From positions 3,739,349 through 3,803,348 of the forward strand of contig NC_033637.1 of NCBI RefSeq assembly GCF_001540865.1: a stretch of DNA of 64,000 nucleotides. The letters are read 5' to 3'. Positions 15,365 through 27,728 of this stretch are shown piece by piece (the first letter of the stretch is position 1; each line of letters opens with the position of its first letter). A program made the translations under genes and the position numbers. The notes beneath the pieces are model-generated. The model searched no databases, was not told the DNA's origin, and saw only the letters and a list, made by a program, of their open reading frames with translations. The DNA comes from Ananas comosus (taxonomy: Eukaryota > Streptophyta > Magnoliopsida > Poales > Bromeliaceae).

Positions 15365-18300
15365 TCAATTCCATACGAAAACATTCCCGCTTCTATCAGC
15401 GGAGGCGAGAGGCTGCCCAAGCTCGCTCCACGCGCATGAGAGGACGGCCGATGAATGCCCTTCTAAAATGCTCAAAATCTCTCCCTTCAATCTCGACCAT
15501 ACATAGACTGACCCGTCAGACGCCCCAGCCACAATACAGTTCTCATCGGCGCTAATACACGACCGGCCCCAGTTTGACACCACTCTACTTCCACCTGCCC
15601 TAAATGTCCCACACACTTCCAAAGTCCTCACATCAAACAAATTATGTACATTGTCCTTTCCGCTCGTTAGAACAAGATTTCCACTTCGAGAAACGCAAAC
15701 CGATGTGACCTGCGGATGAGCTGCTACCTGGCTACTACATTTCCCTCTTCGGATATCCCATATCCTTATATTCCCATCAACATGGCCTGAGCAAATTGTA
15801 TCATGGTCGATGAAAGAAAGGGTGTTACAGTTGCTCGATGACATGATGGTATTGCTGCAGTATCCCGTGTTGAGGTCCCAAATTTTTATAGTATGATCGA
15901 GAGAAGCACTTGCTATAACGGAGCTAGAAACCCGGTTCGCATCCACAGAACATACTTTGTTGACGTGACCAGTAAGAGTGTGGCGTATCCGTCCCCCGTT
16001 CGCTTGCCACACATACAAGTTGTTAGTGCTACAGGCGGCGATTATACATTTGTTGTCATTCGTAACGGTGAGATCAAGCACTGATCCAAGGGAGCCTTGA
16101 AGGGTGGAGTTAAGAGCTCCAGTTTGGCTGTCCCATATCTTAACAGTTCGGTCTTGGCCGCCGCTAATCAACTTGTCAGATTTGTGCTGAAATGTTATGG
16201 ACCCGCACCCCCCCTCATGAGCTTGGAGGGTGAGCTTGTGCACGGAGGGTATGGCTGGCTCCGGAAGCTCAAAGTATCCTGCTTCGGTGCGGCGGATGAT
16301 ACCGTCCGATTCTTGTCGTGCTTGCTGTTGTATACCACCTGCACCACTTAGTTTTAGCTTTTGGAGCATTTCTTCATACATTGCGTTAGCCTGTGAAGAA
16401 TAAATAATTGTTTAAGATCACAAACTCGCAGGCCAATATAGTGAACAGTAACCTATTATAGGCCACATTCATTTCAAGGTTACTTTAAGAAGAACAGAAG
16501 GAATTGAGATTACTTGCACTCAAATGAGTAGAAAGTCAAATCAATAATGATGTACATTTTGAAACTAAATGGAATTATAGGTTGATTAGCAATCCCAAAA
16601 TAACTTAAATTGTTTAAGAAGAATCATATGAACTACGGAATGCAAGAATACACAATTCTTGAGAACTACAAATAGGTTGAACATGTAGTAATGATTGCCA
16701 ATTAGCTATCCTATCTAATTAGTAGTATCACAATATTATTCAGTGCTAGACAGTGAAGATTTTTTTTTTTTTTGAAAAAAACATTCTGCCATTTATACGA
16801 GCAGGACTAGTTCTGTTGCTTTGTCATCTTTGAATTTATAAAATTTGCAGTTACTCATGCCATCTAATTGTATGAAAGGTCATGTTGTCTAAGTGATAGT
16901 CTGTCTGGAAAAACAGCCTGTCTGTGGCCGAAATTATGAAATATGTGATGATCGGCCCACTAAACCTTGAGAATAAAAGACAATATCAATAAGAAACACC
17001 AACATTAATTTCCATTAAACTCTTTAATTCCAAGATAGCAAGTAAACTTTTAGAGCTGACTGAACACCAAAGTACCAATACTGCATTGGATTCTCACAAA
17101 CAAATTTGAAGAATTATGTCATGGAAAAGATTGACTTTACAAAGAATTGCAAAAACTAAAATGTAGAAGGAAAAAAAAACCTCATTAAGCCTTTCTGCAT
17201 CCTGCATCTTTTCTAACATCCAACGATCAATCAATTTCTTGTTTTCAGCCTCAGCATCTTTAAGTTTCACAATGACCTCTTCAAATTGTGCTCTGAGTGA
17301 TCTGTGTTCATCTACTAAAAGGTCCAATGCTTTTGTTTTTTCATCTAAACTTTCTTTAAGCTTTGAATTTTCTTCCCTGAAAATTTGTCTCAAAAGTCAA
17401 ATCAGTCTTTTTATTCCACAAAACCAGAAAAAGTTTATATGTGAAACTGTTCTTTAAACCTAACCTTGTTTGTTCAACTTCATCCTTCAGATTTGCAAGT
17501 AAGGCATCCTTCTCTTGAAGAAGAGCTTTCGAGCTTCTACTCTCTGCCACTTCTACCACAAGCTGCTCAGATAATCGTGATTGAGCCTTGTAGCACTGTT
17601 GTAGTTCAAGCTCAAGGTTTTCAGCTTTTTCTTTCCATTCTAAACCCTGGAAAAGAGTACATGTTAAAGTTGACTTAGAATATCAAAACACGAGTACAAT
17701 AATTATCAAACCATTTATTAATATGATAACCACAAGATAGTGCCTTGTTTAAATAATAAAAAACCCAAAAATATAGCAGTCTTACTATCAAGACTTGCAT
17801 AGGTAAGAACTACCATATAGACAAGATAAATGATGTAGAAATGATGGAATAATGAATGAAATAAACTAAGAGTACCACATTGTCCCTTATTCTCGTCTCC
17901 ATCTTGCTATCTACGCCATGTAGTTAGTTTGAGATTGTCAATATTACCTTTGACTTGCAGTCTCGTATCAATTTCTTAGAAAGGGGCTAGATAAGGTCGA
18001 CGAGAATGAAGAAGAACTTTTATCTAATTGAACCATCTTAAGTAATTCAGTGGAAATGGACAATGGCTGATAAAGCTGATTCTATCTTCATCAGCACGAC
18101 TTGTAATTTTATAGAGTATAGACATTCTTTGAGCTATATATAGACATGGTGACAAAAATCATATTCAATGTCGATCTTGGCCTTTGTGATAGCAAAGAAG
18201 CAGTGTCTTATGTTGGCAAATCTATGAAAAGAAAGAAAAGTCAAATTCCTTTGGCTACTCTTCTAGGATAGCCGTATATCAGTATAATATTAAAAGATTC

Positions 18301-19367
18301 AATTTTCTCTGATCATTTCATCAGTTTCAAAGGATTCTAAGAGGGAAGCCAAGCATGTTAAAGTTGATCCTTTTTGACACCCACGACATATTAGTCTTTT
18401 TCTTTTCTATTGACAGAAAACTTGACACCAAAAAGGTTCTTTTCCACCTAAAAACGGCGGATGCTGTTAAAATGGGATTTGCCCTGGGAAATTGACACTA
18501 TCTTAGTAACTTGATAGGTTCAAACCACTAGCTCAAAATGTTAAGCCCAAGTTGCCAGTACTAATGTGCTAGTCATATATATGGATCAAATATAGACACA
18601 ATTTTCTGTGTTCTTTTTTCAGAAAAAATTATTTGTTAACAAATTTTTGATTATCTGAACATTTCTCCAAATTATCATTCATATATTGGCACAAAAAAAT
18701 CATAGGAACTATGAATAGCCTATGAGTTAATCAACTAATCCAACTATTTTATGGATCATTCATTGTAAAATTTGATTATTCATTATGTTTAAAACCTCAG
18801 TTATCTTACAAAAGATTAAAGATAGAATGATAGCATAAGAATTTTCAACCTTACACCTTTATATATTTTTAGTACTAATATATTATTAATCGAGATACTG
18901 CCAAAATTTTCACAATTTCTCTTAGTTTCTAGTGAACTCCAAAATCTTAAAATTTAACACAAATTTTAAACTAGTGACTATGCACACAACAGGATCAAAT
19001 TCCAGATTAAATTAAATTTTCCTATAAGAAAAAAAAAACTTTTTTTCCGCCACAAAATTAGGGCTCAATAGATGGAAGAGAAGTACCAGAACAGTAAAGG
19101 GTTGCGTGAGAGCGTTAATGGCGGGGGCATGAGCACCTTCCTCGAGCAAATGCCGCTTCCTTAGGGCTCTAATGGCGCGCCTTATCGCGGCTCTTCCTAT
19201 CTCGATCTCATCCCTCGTCGTCCTAGCGATCCAAAGCATCCGATCGAGAGCGGAATCGTAAGAAATTCGCAACGATAAAGAAAAAAAAAACCAAAAAAAA
19301 GAAAAAAAGAAAAATATATACTACATGAAGGGACTCTTACATCGCCGCGCGAGTTGTGGAGCACCAT
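15365..19367 (-). CDS. ATG16: Autophagy-related protein 16 (coiled coil plus WD40 repeats)
   Basis: Five exons give 516 residues: 19367-19341, 19206-19087, 17646-17465, 17376-17181 and 16390-15365. The N-terminal part (AIRALRKRHLLEEGAHAPA) is the ATG5-binding region. Residues about 50-185 are a charged coiled coil (LELQQCYKAQSRLSEQL, MQDAERLNEANAMYEEM). The last exon encodes a seven-bladed WD40 propeller from about residue 230, with repeat signatures such as GGQDRTVKIWD, SASLDHTIKIWD and SGHVDGNIRIWD. ATG16 links ATG12-ATG5 into the E3-like complex that lipidates ATG8 on growing autophagosomes. Length and domain order match plant ATG16. The first exon is short and its acceptor (AG at 19207-19208) is weak, chosen only because it is the one that keeps phase, so the first nine residues are the least certain part. 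Large introns (16391-17180, 17647-19086) hold no other gene. Telomere-like repeats abut the start codon. Confidence 0.9.
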
Positions 19368-19368
19368 G

Positions 19369-19388
19369 AACCCTAACCCTAACCCTAA
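19369..19388 (-). promoter_or_regulatory. Telo-box-like (CCCTAA)n tract at the ATG16 5' UTR
   Basis: Three telomere-type units (AACCCTAA on the plus strand) lie one base upstream of the proposed ATG16 start codon. Telo boxes near plant transcription starts are known binding sites for TRB/Myb-type factors. Here the tract would be transcribed as GGGUUA repeats in the leader. Confidence 0.6.
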
Positions 19389-19631
19389 TTTGTGATTGGG
19401 GGTTCTCCTCTCTTCTGGTTCCTCCTCTACGATTTCTTTTACGTGTTAAGGAAGAGGGGGACTGGGCGATTGCGGAGTTGGCGAGAGCTCTTTAGATTCG
19501 GTTCGGGTGGTTCGGGTCGGTGGCTCGGACCCGACCCGTCATCGAAGAGCTCCGAAGCTCCTGCCTGAGCTCGACCCGGATCCGATATGTATCTAACATC
19601 CCAAAAAACCCGCGCCGATAAAAAAAAATTA

Positions 19632-20202
19632 GGGTAAACTTTCCTGTGGTTTTGCACTTTCTCACATTAATACCCTGTGGTTTAAGGTGTATCAAGTTGG
19701 CTGGTTTCACACTTTCTCACTTTAGTATCCTGCGATTTAAAGTATATCAAGTTAGTACTCTATGATTTTATTTTTCTCTTATTATTATCCATTTCATTAA
19801 TTTTTTATGTTAAATCAGTAATAAAGTTAAAGTTAAATGGTACTAAAGTGAATATTCGATAAACCTAGGTAAGGTATCTGAAGTTTTTTGTATATAATTT
19901 AACGAAATATTAACGGAAGAAAAAAAATAACAAAATTAAAATTAAAAGGTACTAAAGTAAATATTTGATAAATCTAGATAGAATATCTGAAATTTTTTGT
20001 ATACAATTTAACGAAATAGTAAAAGAGGAGCTGACGAAAAGAGAAAAAAAAAATACAAGGTACTAAATTGATTCACTTTAAACCACATAATACTAAAGTG
20101 AGAAAGTGCGAAACCACATGATACTAAATTTATACACTTTAAACCACATGATATTAAAGTGAAAAAATGCAAAATCATAGGAGTGGTGTTTAAAGTTTTC
20201 CC
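19632..20202. mobile_element. Mutator-like MITE, AAACCACA family, copy 1
   Basis: Inverted terminal regions (GGGTAAACTTTCCTGTGG and its partner ending AAAGTTTTCCC) contain repeated phrases CACTTTCTCACTTTAG and TTTAAACCACA in both orientations. Flanked by a perfect 9-bp duplication AAAAAATTA (19623-19631 and 20203-20211). Related copies occur at 40716 and 44867. It lies in the intergenic space between divergent ATG16 and LFR. Confidence 0.9.
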
Positions 20203-20211
20203 AAAAAATTA

Positions 20212-21848
20212 TCATAAAATATATAAAAATTAAAGATTTTAATATTAAATATTAATTATTAATTATTAATTTTAAACATTTTAAGCAATGGTTTGAATAC
20301 AACGAATTGTTAATTGTAATGATCTAGATCGTTCATCCCTTACATGGCTACATTATGTACTAAATAATAATCACTTAACATGCCTAACAATTATTTTTAA
20401 AAAATTAATTATTAAAAAATTGAAAAATAGTAGCTATATTCAAATGGCCTTCTTAGTTTCATTTTCTTAAATTAACATTTCTTAATTCATTATTATTTCC
20501 AAAATTAGTAATTTTTATTTATTAATTTAAAAACTATTAAATTAATGTGATTTTACTAAATTTAAAATTTTAACAGAATTATAATAAATAAATTTAGAAT
20601 AATTAANTTTCATTTTCTTAAATTAACATTTCTTAATTCATTATTATTTCCAAAATTAGTAATTTTTATTTATTAATTTAAAAACTATTAAATTAATGTG
20701 ATTTTACTAAATTTAAAATTTTAACAGAATTATAATAAATAAATTTAGAATAATTAACAACTAATAACTAATAAAATTATTAAATTAAAAAATTTAAACT
20801 GAAAACTTGAATAATAGGATGTTATTAAACAAAATAAATTTGAGAGGTCCATTTAGAGACGACTTAGAAAAATGTTATTAGTATACTTTAGCCAATCCAA
20901 GTGGTGGAGCGGATTCATTAATCACATAAATCTAGATATTTAAACTGCACGTTAATTCATTTAAAAAAATATCTTATATTATTAATTCAATCCTCAATTC
21001 TTAATTGAAAAATGATAACTTATTATATGGCAAAAATTAAACAATCAGATAAAATAAATTACCAAAAAAAAACAGTCTAATAATGCACAAATGTATTGGA
21101 TGCTCGTAACAGCTACAAACGATCTAAAATTCAAATTAGTTATATATAATTATAAAAAAATAATCATTGTTTCGTATCGTGCTTATTTTTTATTTTTAAA
21201 TAAAATTTTATATATAAGAAAGTATAGAAATGAATAATAGATTATTTGAAAAATTTTTTTACCGTAAGCTAATTAAATATAGCAATAAAAAGAAAAAAAA
21301 CATTTCTCAAATAGTCCAACATATTAAATTACATAGAATTAGTGTTTAAAAAAAATAAAAAAAGGCAACCATATCTAAAACTCGAAAGAGATAGATTTAT
21401 TTGATACTAAATAGATAATGTTTCGAATACAAAAATAAAAAATAAAAATATGGCTGATTTGAATTTTGTTGGTACCAGACTTGAACCTGAATTCAAATTG
21501 ATTTTACCTTATATATGTATTTGATATTATATTTGGATTTTAAAAATTTAGATTTAATATAATGTATTTTAAAATATGATAAAAACCAATTATTTCGGAT
21601 TTAAATTTTAGAAATTTGGTCGGATTCAAATTTGGAGATAGATTTTTAAAATTCATTGATGCATATTTCAGATTGGATGGTCGAATCCGGATTCGAATTT
21701 TTAAAAGTCGGTCCGAATCCGAGTGATTAAAGCGGGTTACAAATTACAATACTTGAGGGGTCTCCATGCAATTTTTACCTTCTCTTATTTGTTTTCCGAG
21801 CAATCCCGACGACGCAGCAAAATAACCCCAGGGAGAGAAGCGGGGGAT
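20212..21848. other. AT-rich intergenic DNA upstream of LFR, no gene recognised
   Basis: Very AT-rich, apart from a degenerate patch at 21460-21725 where GGATTCAAATT-like words repeat. Contains the duplication around an N (20457-20757). The immediate LFR upstream region (21730-21848) becomes GC-richer. Confidence 0.55.
20457..20757. repeat. Exact 150-bp tandem duplication separated by a single N
   Basis: Bases 20457-20606 are repeated identically at 20608-20757, with an N at 20607. An exact copy on both sides of an N is what two overlapping contig ends joined without merging would look like. Confidence 0.95.
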
Positions 21849-24800
21849 ATGCAGAAGCGGGAGCCGAGCAAGGCGACGGGCTCCGCCGCCACGCCGGCGA
21901 AGCGGGGCCGCCCCTGCCGCTGCCGGAGCCGGCGATTCGGCTTCTGCGGCGTCCCCGCTCGGCCCTTCTCTCCAAGTCCTCTCCTCCTTCGCCGGTCCGC
22001 TTCTCCTCTTTTGATTCTTTCCCCTCCTTTTCTCTTGTTTTGTTTTGGATCTAACGCTTTTTGTTTCAAGCTAAGGAAGCCCTTCGATCCTAGGGTTTTT
22101 TTTTTTTTTTGTTTTCCTTTTTTTTTTGATGTTCAAATGTGTGGAGACACTCTCACCGCTCTCTCAACTTTCAAAATTTTTCTATGTTCGAGTTTTTTTT
22201 TTTGTTAGTTAAGTTACTATTTTTAACGCTAGCTTTTATATTTGTGGTGTTATTCACTAAAAAGAGATGAAAATTACTAAGGGGATTGCGCTGCCAAAAT
22301 CACACCCTGTATTATGCTTTGGAAGGGACGAAAAATTCGAAAGTGTTTTCAATCTTTCATCTCCTCTGATGCTGTAAAATTTGAAAGTGTTTTCCAAGCA
22401 TGTACTTTTAGCTACTGCAGTATAAAATTAGGCCTTAATTTGATGAAAATCACCCATTAATATGGTAAACTCTCCAATTTAGTAGACAAAATCTGGGAAA
22501 AAAACAAAAAAAAAAAAAGAAAAATTCAAGAAGATCATTTGCTTGGGCAGATTGGTTAGTAGAATTTTGCAGCGTATTCTGGTTTTCTGAGTTAGACATT
22601 AAGCTGATGGGTTCTCTTCATGGTTTTCTTGCTTGTTAATGGCAGATCAGAATAATAGAAGAATTGTCCTTGCTCTGCAAAGTGGACTGAAGAGTGAGGT
22701 GACATGGGCTTTAAATGCTCTTACCTTGCTCTCCTTCAAAGAAAAGGATGATCTTCGCCGAGATGCAACACCCCTTGCTAAGATCCCTGGACTGCTAGAT
22801 GCTCTCCTTCAAGTTGTAGGTGCTGATGTCTTTGATTGATGATTGTTTCTGCAGCTGTGAACAAGGATTTAAGTGCCCGTTGGCATGGGCTGTGCCTACA
22901 GTCCCATACTGTGCCGCAGATTAGAACCCCCTTTTTTTTTGAAAATTAGCAAGTAATTACATCGATAGGGTGCAAAAGATTTGAAAAAGAATCTATTGCC
23001 AGCTATTAGAATATATTAAGAAAATAAAGATTTATAATGCCAGAGTGTGTTGGCACATATCGACATGGCATAGCATGCAGCATGCACTATGCTGGCAAGT
23101 GCTCGGCATGACCCCGTGCCACGGCATGTGAATCCTTGTTTTGAACCTCTGGCTGCTAATAAGGAGACATGCCTTTTGGATCATACATGCATTGGAAACT
23201 CTGTTTGGATCACGCATGCTGATATAGAATTAGAAATCCTAGATTAGGAATATCAAATGGCATTTGAGTTCTAATGTATGTGGGTGAAATATATGTTCTG
23301 GAAATCTGATAATTCTCGATATATCAGATGTTTTCTCTTTGGCGTCTTCCTAACAGGGTTTTAGAAAAGCCATAGTAATGTGATGTTATGCTACAGATTG
23401 ATGATTGGCGTGACATAGCTCTTCCTAGGGACTTCACAAAACCAGCGAGGGTAAGAACGCTGGGTGCAAATTCGACGGTTACAGGGTTTGGTTATGAGTA
23501 TGATACAACAAGCTCGACTGACATTCCCTCTAATCAAGGGTATATTGTGCTGATTCCTTTTGCATCGCATGCCATCATAACATTCTTAAACATTCTTTTA
23601 TTAAGATGCTGAAAGATGGGCTGCGTGTTTTGACAGTCCTGGAAGTGATTCTGGGAAAGCAGATGCGTTTACTCGCAAAAAGAGGCATTCGGTTGAGTGG
23701 TGGTTTGAGGAAGATGGCTTGTTTAATGTGGACGAAGAAGGTCGAGCAGAAAAACAGCAGTGTGCTGTTGCTGCCTCCAATATTGTTCGTAACTTCTCTT
23801 TCATGCCAGAGAATGAGGTTGTTATGGTCCAGCATAGGCATTGCCTGGAAACGATATTTCAGAGCCTTGAAGATCAAAATACAGGTGAAAGAGTAATTCA
23901 GTTTATTGGCCATCTTCTTCTTTAAGAAGATCTTACTTTACTGCCTTTTGTTTATTGTTCTTATGCAGTGCCCTTTTTTTGTTTAGCATGTAGTAATTCT
24001 ACGCCTCTCTTTTTGCAAGAAAATTACTTGTATTATTAGGACTTTGTTATTGTGAAGAATTATACCATCAGGAATCAGAATGACGAATTTGGGCAACTTT
24101 TGAAACTATGGAAAGGATGATCTTATACTGTAGGTTTCGTGAAGCATCAAAAATTAACATTGTGTGCGGGGATGTAGAAGACGCTCGACTTTGATCACAG
24201 CATGCTACATCTCCCAATTGTAGAAATTTTACTCGTAGTTTTGCTTATTTATTTTCTACGCAAGATATAATCTGTGTCCCTAAATCATTGTAAATATGAA
24301 ACTACAATGCAAAGGTATCAAATGATCTAAAAGGTTCTATCTGGGCAATGCTATTTTAGCTGTATACTTGATGAACTTGGATATACAGATAAGAAGTACT
24401 TTAATATTCATATATGCCTGATTAACTTGAATATATAGATAAGAAGTACTTTAATATTCATATGTCATAAACTGAATTGGAAGTTCTAATTATTGAGTTA
24501 TAATTTTTATACTGACCTAACATATTATTTATTATTTTCTGATCAGAAGATGAGGAACTTATAACCAACATGCTTGAGACAATTGTCAACTTAGCTCCAG
24601 TGCTGGACCTGCGAATATTCAGCTCTAACAAGCCATCTTATATAAGGATGACGTGAGATGCTTTGATTTCTAAGTTGCACTCGTTTTTCTTTTTCATTTT
24701 GTCTGTGAACTTTGATTCGATTCTTTGAAACCAGTGAGAAACGTGCTGTTCAAGCTGTTATGGGAATGCTCGGATCGTCAATCAAGGCATGGCATTGTGC

Positions 24801-25918
24801 AGCTGCTGAATTGCTCGGACGCTTGATAATAAATCCTGACAACGAACCGTTTCTTCTTCCTTCAGTACCGCAGGTTAGCATGCCTTTAGGTGCCTTGAGT
24901 AAATTGTGAGTGACAGTAAAAATCATAGATTGAGGCCCTCCTATGCCTACACTAAAGTTTTTTCATTTTTGGAAGTCAAGACTCCATTGTGGATGGCAGA
25001 TTCTTTGCAATGTATAGACCTATGAGGTTTGTTTGGCAACAAAAGCAAAAATTTAGTAGTAAACATTTTTTATGTTGTTTTCTTAACGAGTTCGCTTATT
25101 AACCAGCAATAACAAGAACAGAGAATTCCAACTCCCGCACATTTACTGATATAGAATTTGATTTGCAAAAATGCCAAAAAAAAGAAAAAGAAAAGAAAAA
25201 AGGCCTAAACTGTTTATTTGAAAAAAAAGAAAACAAGCAAGTCGAGAGCCTTTAGATGAATAAGATTATAAATTATGCTTCACTAACCTAAATGCGTTTT
25301 GTTAAGAAAAGAGCCAAATAAACTGAGTCCTATATCAAGTCGCTGAAATATTAGTACCAGTGTTAGCAAATGTTTACTGTATGTGCTAATTTTCTGAATA
25401 CACATGACTCCAATGACTGATTAAGTTCTTGCTTTGTGCTGTAGATCTACAAGCGGCTAGTCGATCTGCTGAGTTTACCAGCAGTAGATGCACAGGCGGC
25501 TGCAGTAGGGGCACTCTACAACCTCACTGAAGTGAATATGGACTGCAGGCTGAAGCTCGCCAGCGAACGATGGTGAGTGCTCCCACCTCAATTACGACAA
25601 TCCACGAGACATTTAAGAGTAGCAACATTGATCTCATTTATTAATATCTTCTCTTGGATCAGGGCCGTTGATCGGCTCTTTAAGGTCGTGAGGGCTCCGC
25701 ATCCCGTACCAGAGATCTGCAGGAAAGCGGCACTGGTTCTGGAGAGCTTGGTCTCGGAGCCTCAGAATCGGCCTCTGCTTCTAGCTCACGAGAGCACCTT
25801 TGCGGAGATACTGATGTCAGATGGAAAACATGCTGATACCTTTGCTCGTATACTATACGAGCTTACATCGAGGCCGAACAACAAAGCAACAACAGCCCGC
25901 GGCGTTTGGGGAATGTGA
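21849..25918 (+). CDS. LFR: Armadillo-repeat protein LFR (LEAF AND FLOWER RELATED), SWI/SNF-associated
   Basis: Eight exons: 21849-21994, 22646-22815, 23397-23539, 23637-23884, 24547-24652, 24735-24873, 25445-25572 and 25663-25918. The protein starts MQKREPSK, passes through AKRGRP and ends ARGVWGM, as in plant LFR. Family landmarks are NNRRIVLALQSGLKSEVTWA, IDDWRDIAL, FSFMPENEVVM, AAAELLGRLIINPDNEPF and VDAQAAAVGALYNL; the middle and C-terminal parts form ARM-type helical repeats. LFR is a nuclear partner of SWI/SNF remodelling complexes needed for leaf and flower development. All junctions from exon 2 onward keep phase. Exon 1 does not: the start is in one frame, but the part matching the family (SPLGPSLQV, SSFA before the splice) is read one base later, so one base is extra or two are missing near 21910-21930. 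Corrected length is about 444 residues. Introns over 300 bp hold one MITE (22861-23139) and nothing else recognised. Confidence 0.92.
22861..23139. mobile_element. MITE in LFR intron 2, GTGCCGTGGCACGG-rich family
   Basis: Ends ACAAGGATTTAAGTGCC and its inverted partner GGCATGTGAATCCTTGT enclose 280 bp with several TGGCA/TGCCA words. The block at 46158-46246 (CCCCCGTGCCACGACAC and TTTAAACCTTG) appears to be a partial relative. No clear target duplication is seen. Confidence 0.6.
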
Positions 25919-27192
25919 GCTTATTCTCAATCGAGGCTGGAGGATTAAGTTGCAGTAAATGCGTTCCTGTGATTATCGGGACTTGGTTTTTTCTGACTGA
26001 AAAAGATACGGGAAAAAGAAAAAAGAAGCATATGCTGATTCTCATGTAGATTGTTATGGCAAATGTTGTTACATTATGTAATCTTTTATTGATTTCTGAC
26101 GATGTTATAGTCGAATGTTACCTTAAATTTGGGAGTGAGGTCGGATGTTGCTTACATCTAAGTACATACTAACAATGTATTCAACTAGAGGAAAGCTTAT
26201 TTTCTTATTTTGCTCCTATTGATCTTGTAATCTATCCTGAAACCAATGAACCAACTTGTTATTCTCAGCGTCTAAATGTTTCGAAATAAAGAGCTGCTAT
26301 GATGTAGAATTTACAGTGCTACAACAAGCTCGCACGTGGGAGCTTCTTCTTTACCAACCTGTGTGAATGTTGTTGGATGTAAATGGGTTTATCGCGAACT
26401 GTCGAAAGTGATTCGATTTGGGTCTAACACATGTGCAATCTGTTAGTAGTGAGACAGTTTAATCCACCGTTTAAGCTCGAATCTTAGAGAACGTGGAACA
26501 TGGGTTTAAGCTCGAATCTTAGAGAACGTGGAACACGGATGAATATAACAATTTTAAGTAGCTGCAAAATTGCTTTCTATATATGCATATATAATTCAGA
26601 TATTTGTTCAAGAAGGTTATTTTCTAAGCTGAGTTTGACCCAATCAATTATTATGCACATGCCATTGTCTTAAGTTCTTATTTTCCAGTCCAGGTAAACA
26701 GTAATCCAATTTAGGAGTCATTTTCCTGTTAATGTCGCGAGTTACTCTGTTTATTAAAGTTGAACGGGAAAAAGAATTTGGTGGAGCCGGGGCTCCCACC
26801 AAATTTATTGGAGCCCTGGCTCCGACCCACGCGGCGTCTCTCTGACCTTTTGATAAAAAAAGAGATTAAATGATATTTATAAATAAAAAAGAGAAAAAAA
26901 ATTAAAAAGGATAAAATTAACAAAAAATAAATAAACATAAATCATCCCAACTCTATCTTCCACGCTTTGGAGCATAGCATACAATTCTTTTTTTGTTAAA
27001 AAAAAAAAAATCTTACACTAGAGCATGTATGTATTACATGAACTACTGTATTTTGAGTCTTTTGATGTATTTCAATTACATTTGATTGTTATTTTTGCAT
27101 TTTACAAATTTTGTTCTCAAAAAAAGGTATAAAAATTATACTATAAACCCGTTTTTAATTATATTCTTCGATTAAAACAAGCAAACCAGTGA
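25919..27192. other. LFR 3' flank and intergenic DNA, no gene recognised
   Basis: Contains the probable LFR 3' UTR (to about 26300). Also present are a direct repeat of a phrase starting TTTAAGCTCGAATCTTAGAG (26470-26540) and a palindromic GGAGCCGGGGCTCC patch near 26783. No open frame with family resemblance. Confidence 0.55.
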
Positions 27193-27368
27193 GCAATGCT
27201 ACAGATACACCCTAAAGTGAAGTGTATATCTTACACCCACTCTATTCTAAGGTTATTTTTGTCACATCAATTTTTTAAAATTTTACTAAAAAATAATTCG
27301 GTTTTTATCAACCGTAGGATTCTAGGTGTAAGATCTACATCCCTTTTTGGGGTGTACTAGAAGCATTT
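27193..27368. mobile_element. Small MITE, ATGCTACAGATACACCC family
   Basis: Left end AATGCTACAGATACACCC and right end GGGTGTACTAGAAGCATT are imperfect inverted repeats; internal TATCTTACACCC/GGTGTAAGATCTACA pairs extend them. A relative is at 53757-53940. Confidence 0.6.
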
Positions 27369-27728
27369 TCCAACCAGTCAACCACAATTTTTTAAATTTA
27401 ATTTAAGTTTTTTTGTTAAACTCTCATCCTTAAAACAATATATACTAAAACTGCACTCCCATATAGTATTATTTTTAGAAAAAACTTTTATTCCTTAAAA
27501 TTTAGATTTTTTTTTTCTTACTCATAATTTTCTTTTAAAAAAATATCTATTAAATATAAAAATATATAAACACCGTTCTCTAGCAGCTTAAGCTTTTAGA
27601 GTACAACAGTTGTTTCACATGGTATCAGAGAAAGAGGTCCCGAGTTCGAATAATGCCAGTCTCGAGCCGAGCCTAGATGCCGTTTTCTAACCGTTTAAAT
27701 TGTCGCTCTTTAACAACTTAAGTTTTTA

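Noticed and set aside
19012..19272. ATG16 N-terminal frame starting at 19272
   Set aside because: That codon is TTG, not ATG, and the frame includes intron sequence on both sides.
21723..22208. 161-codon frame continuing LFR exon 1 into the intron
   Set aside because: It passes a good donor at 21995 and reads a T-rich intron; exon 2 and family similarity require splicing there.
27615..27680. TGGTATCAGAG motif, resembling an LTR-retrotransposon primer-binding site
   Set aside because: No pair of LTRs, polypurine tract or gag/pol text around it; may be a stray tRNA-like or TRIM fragment.
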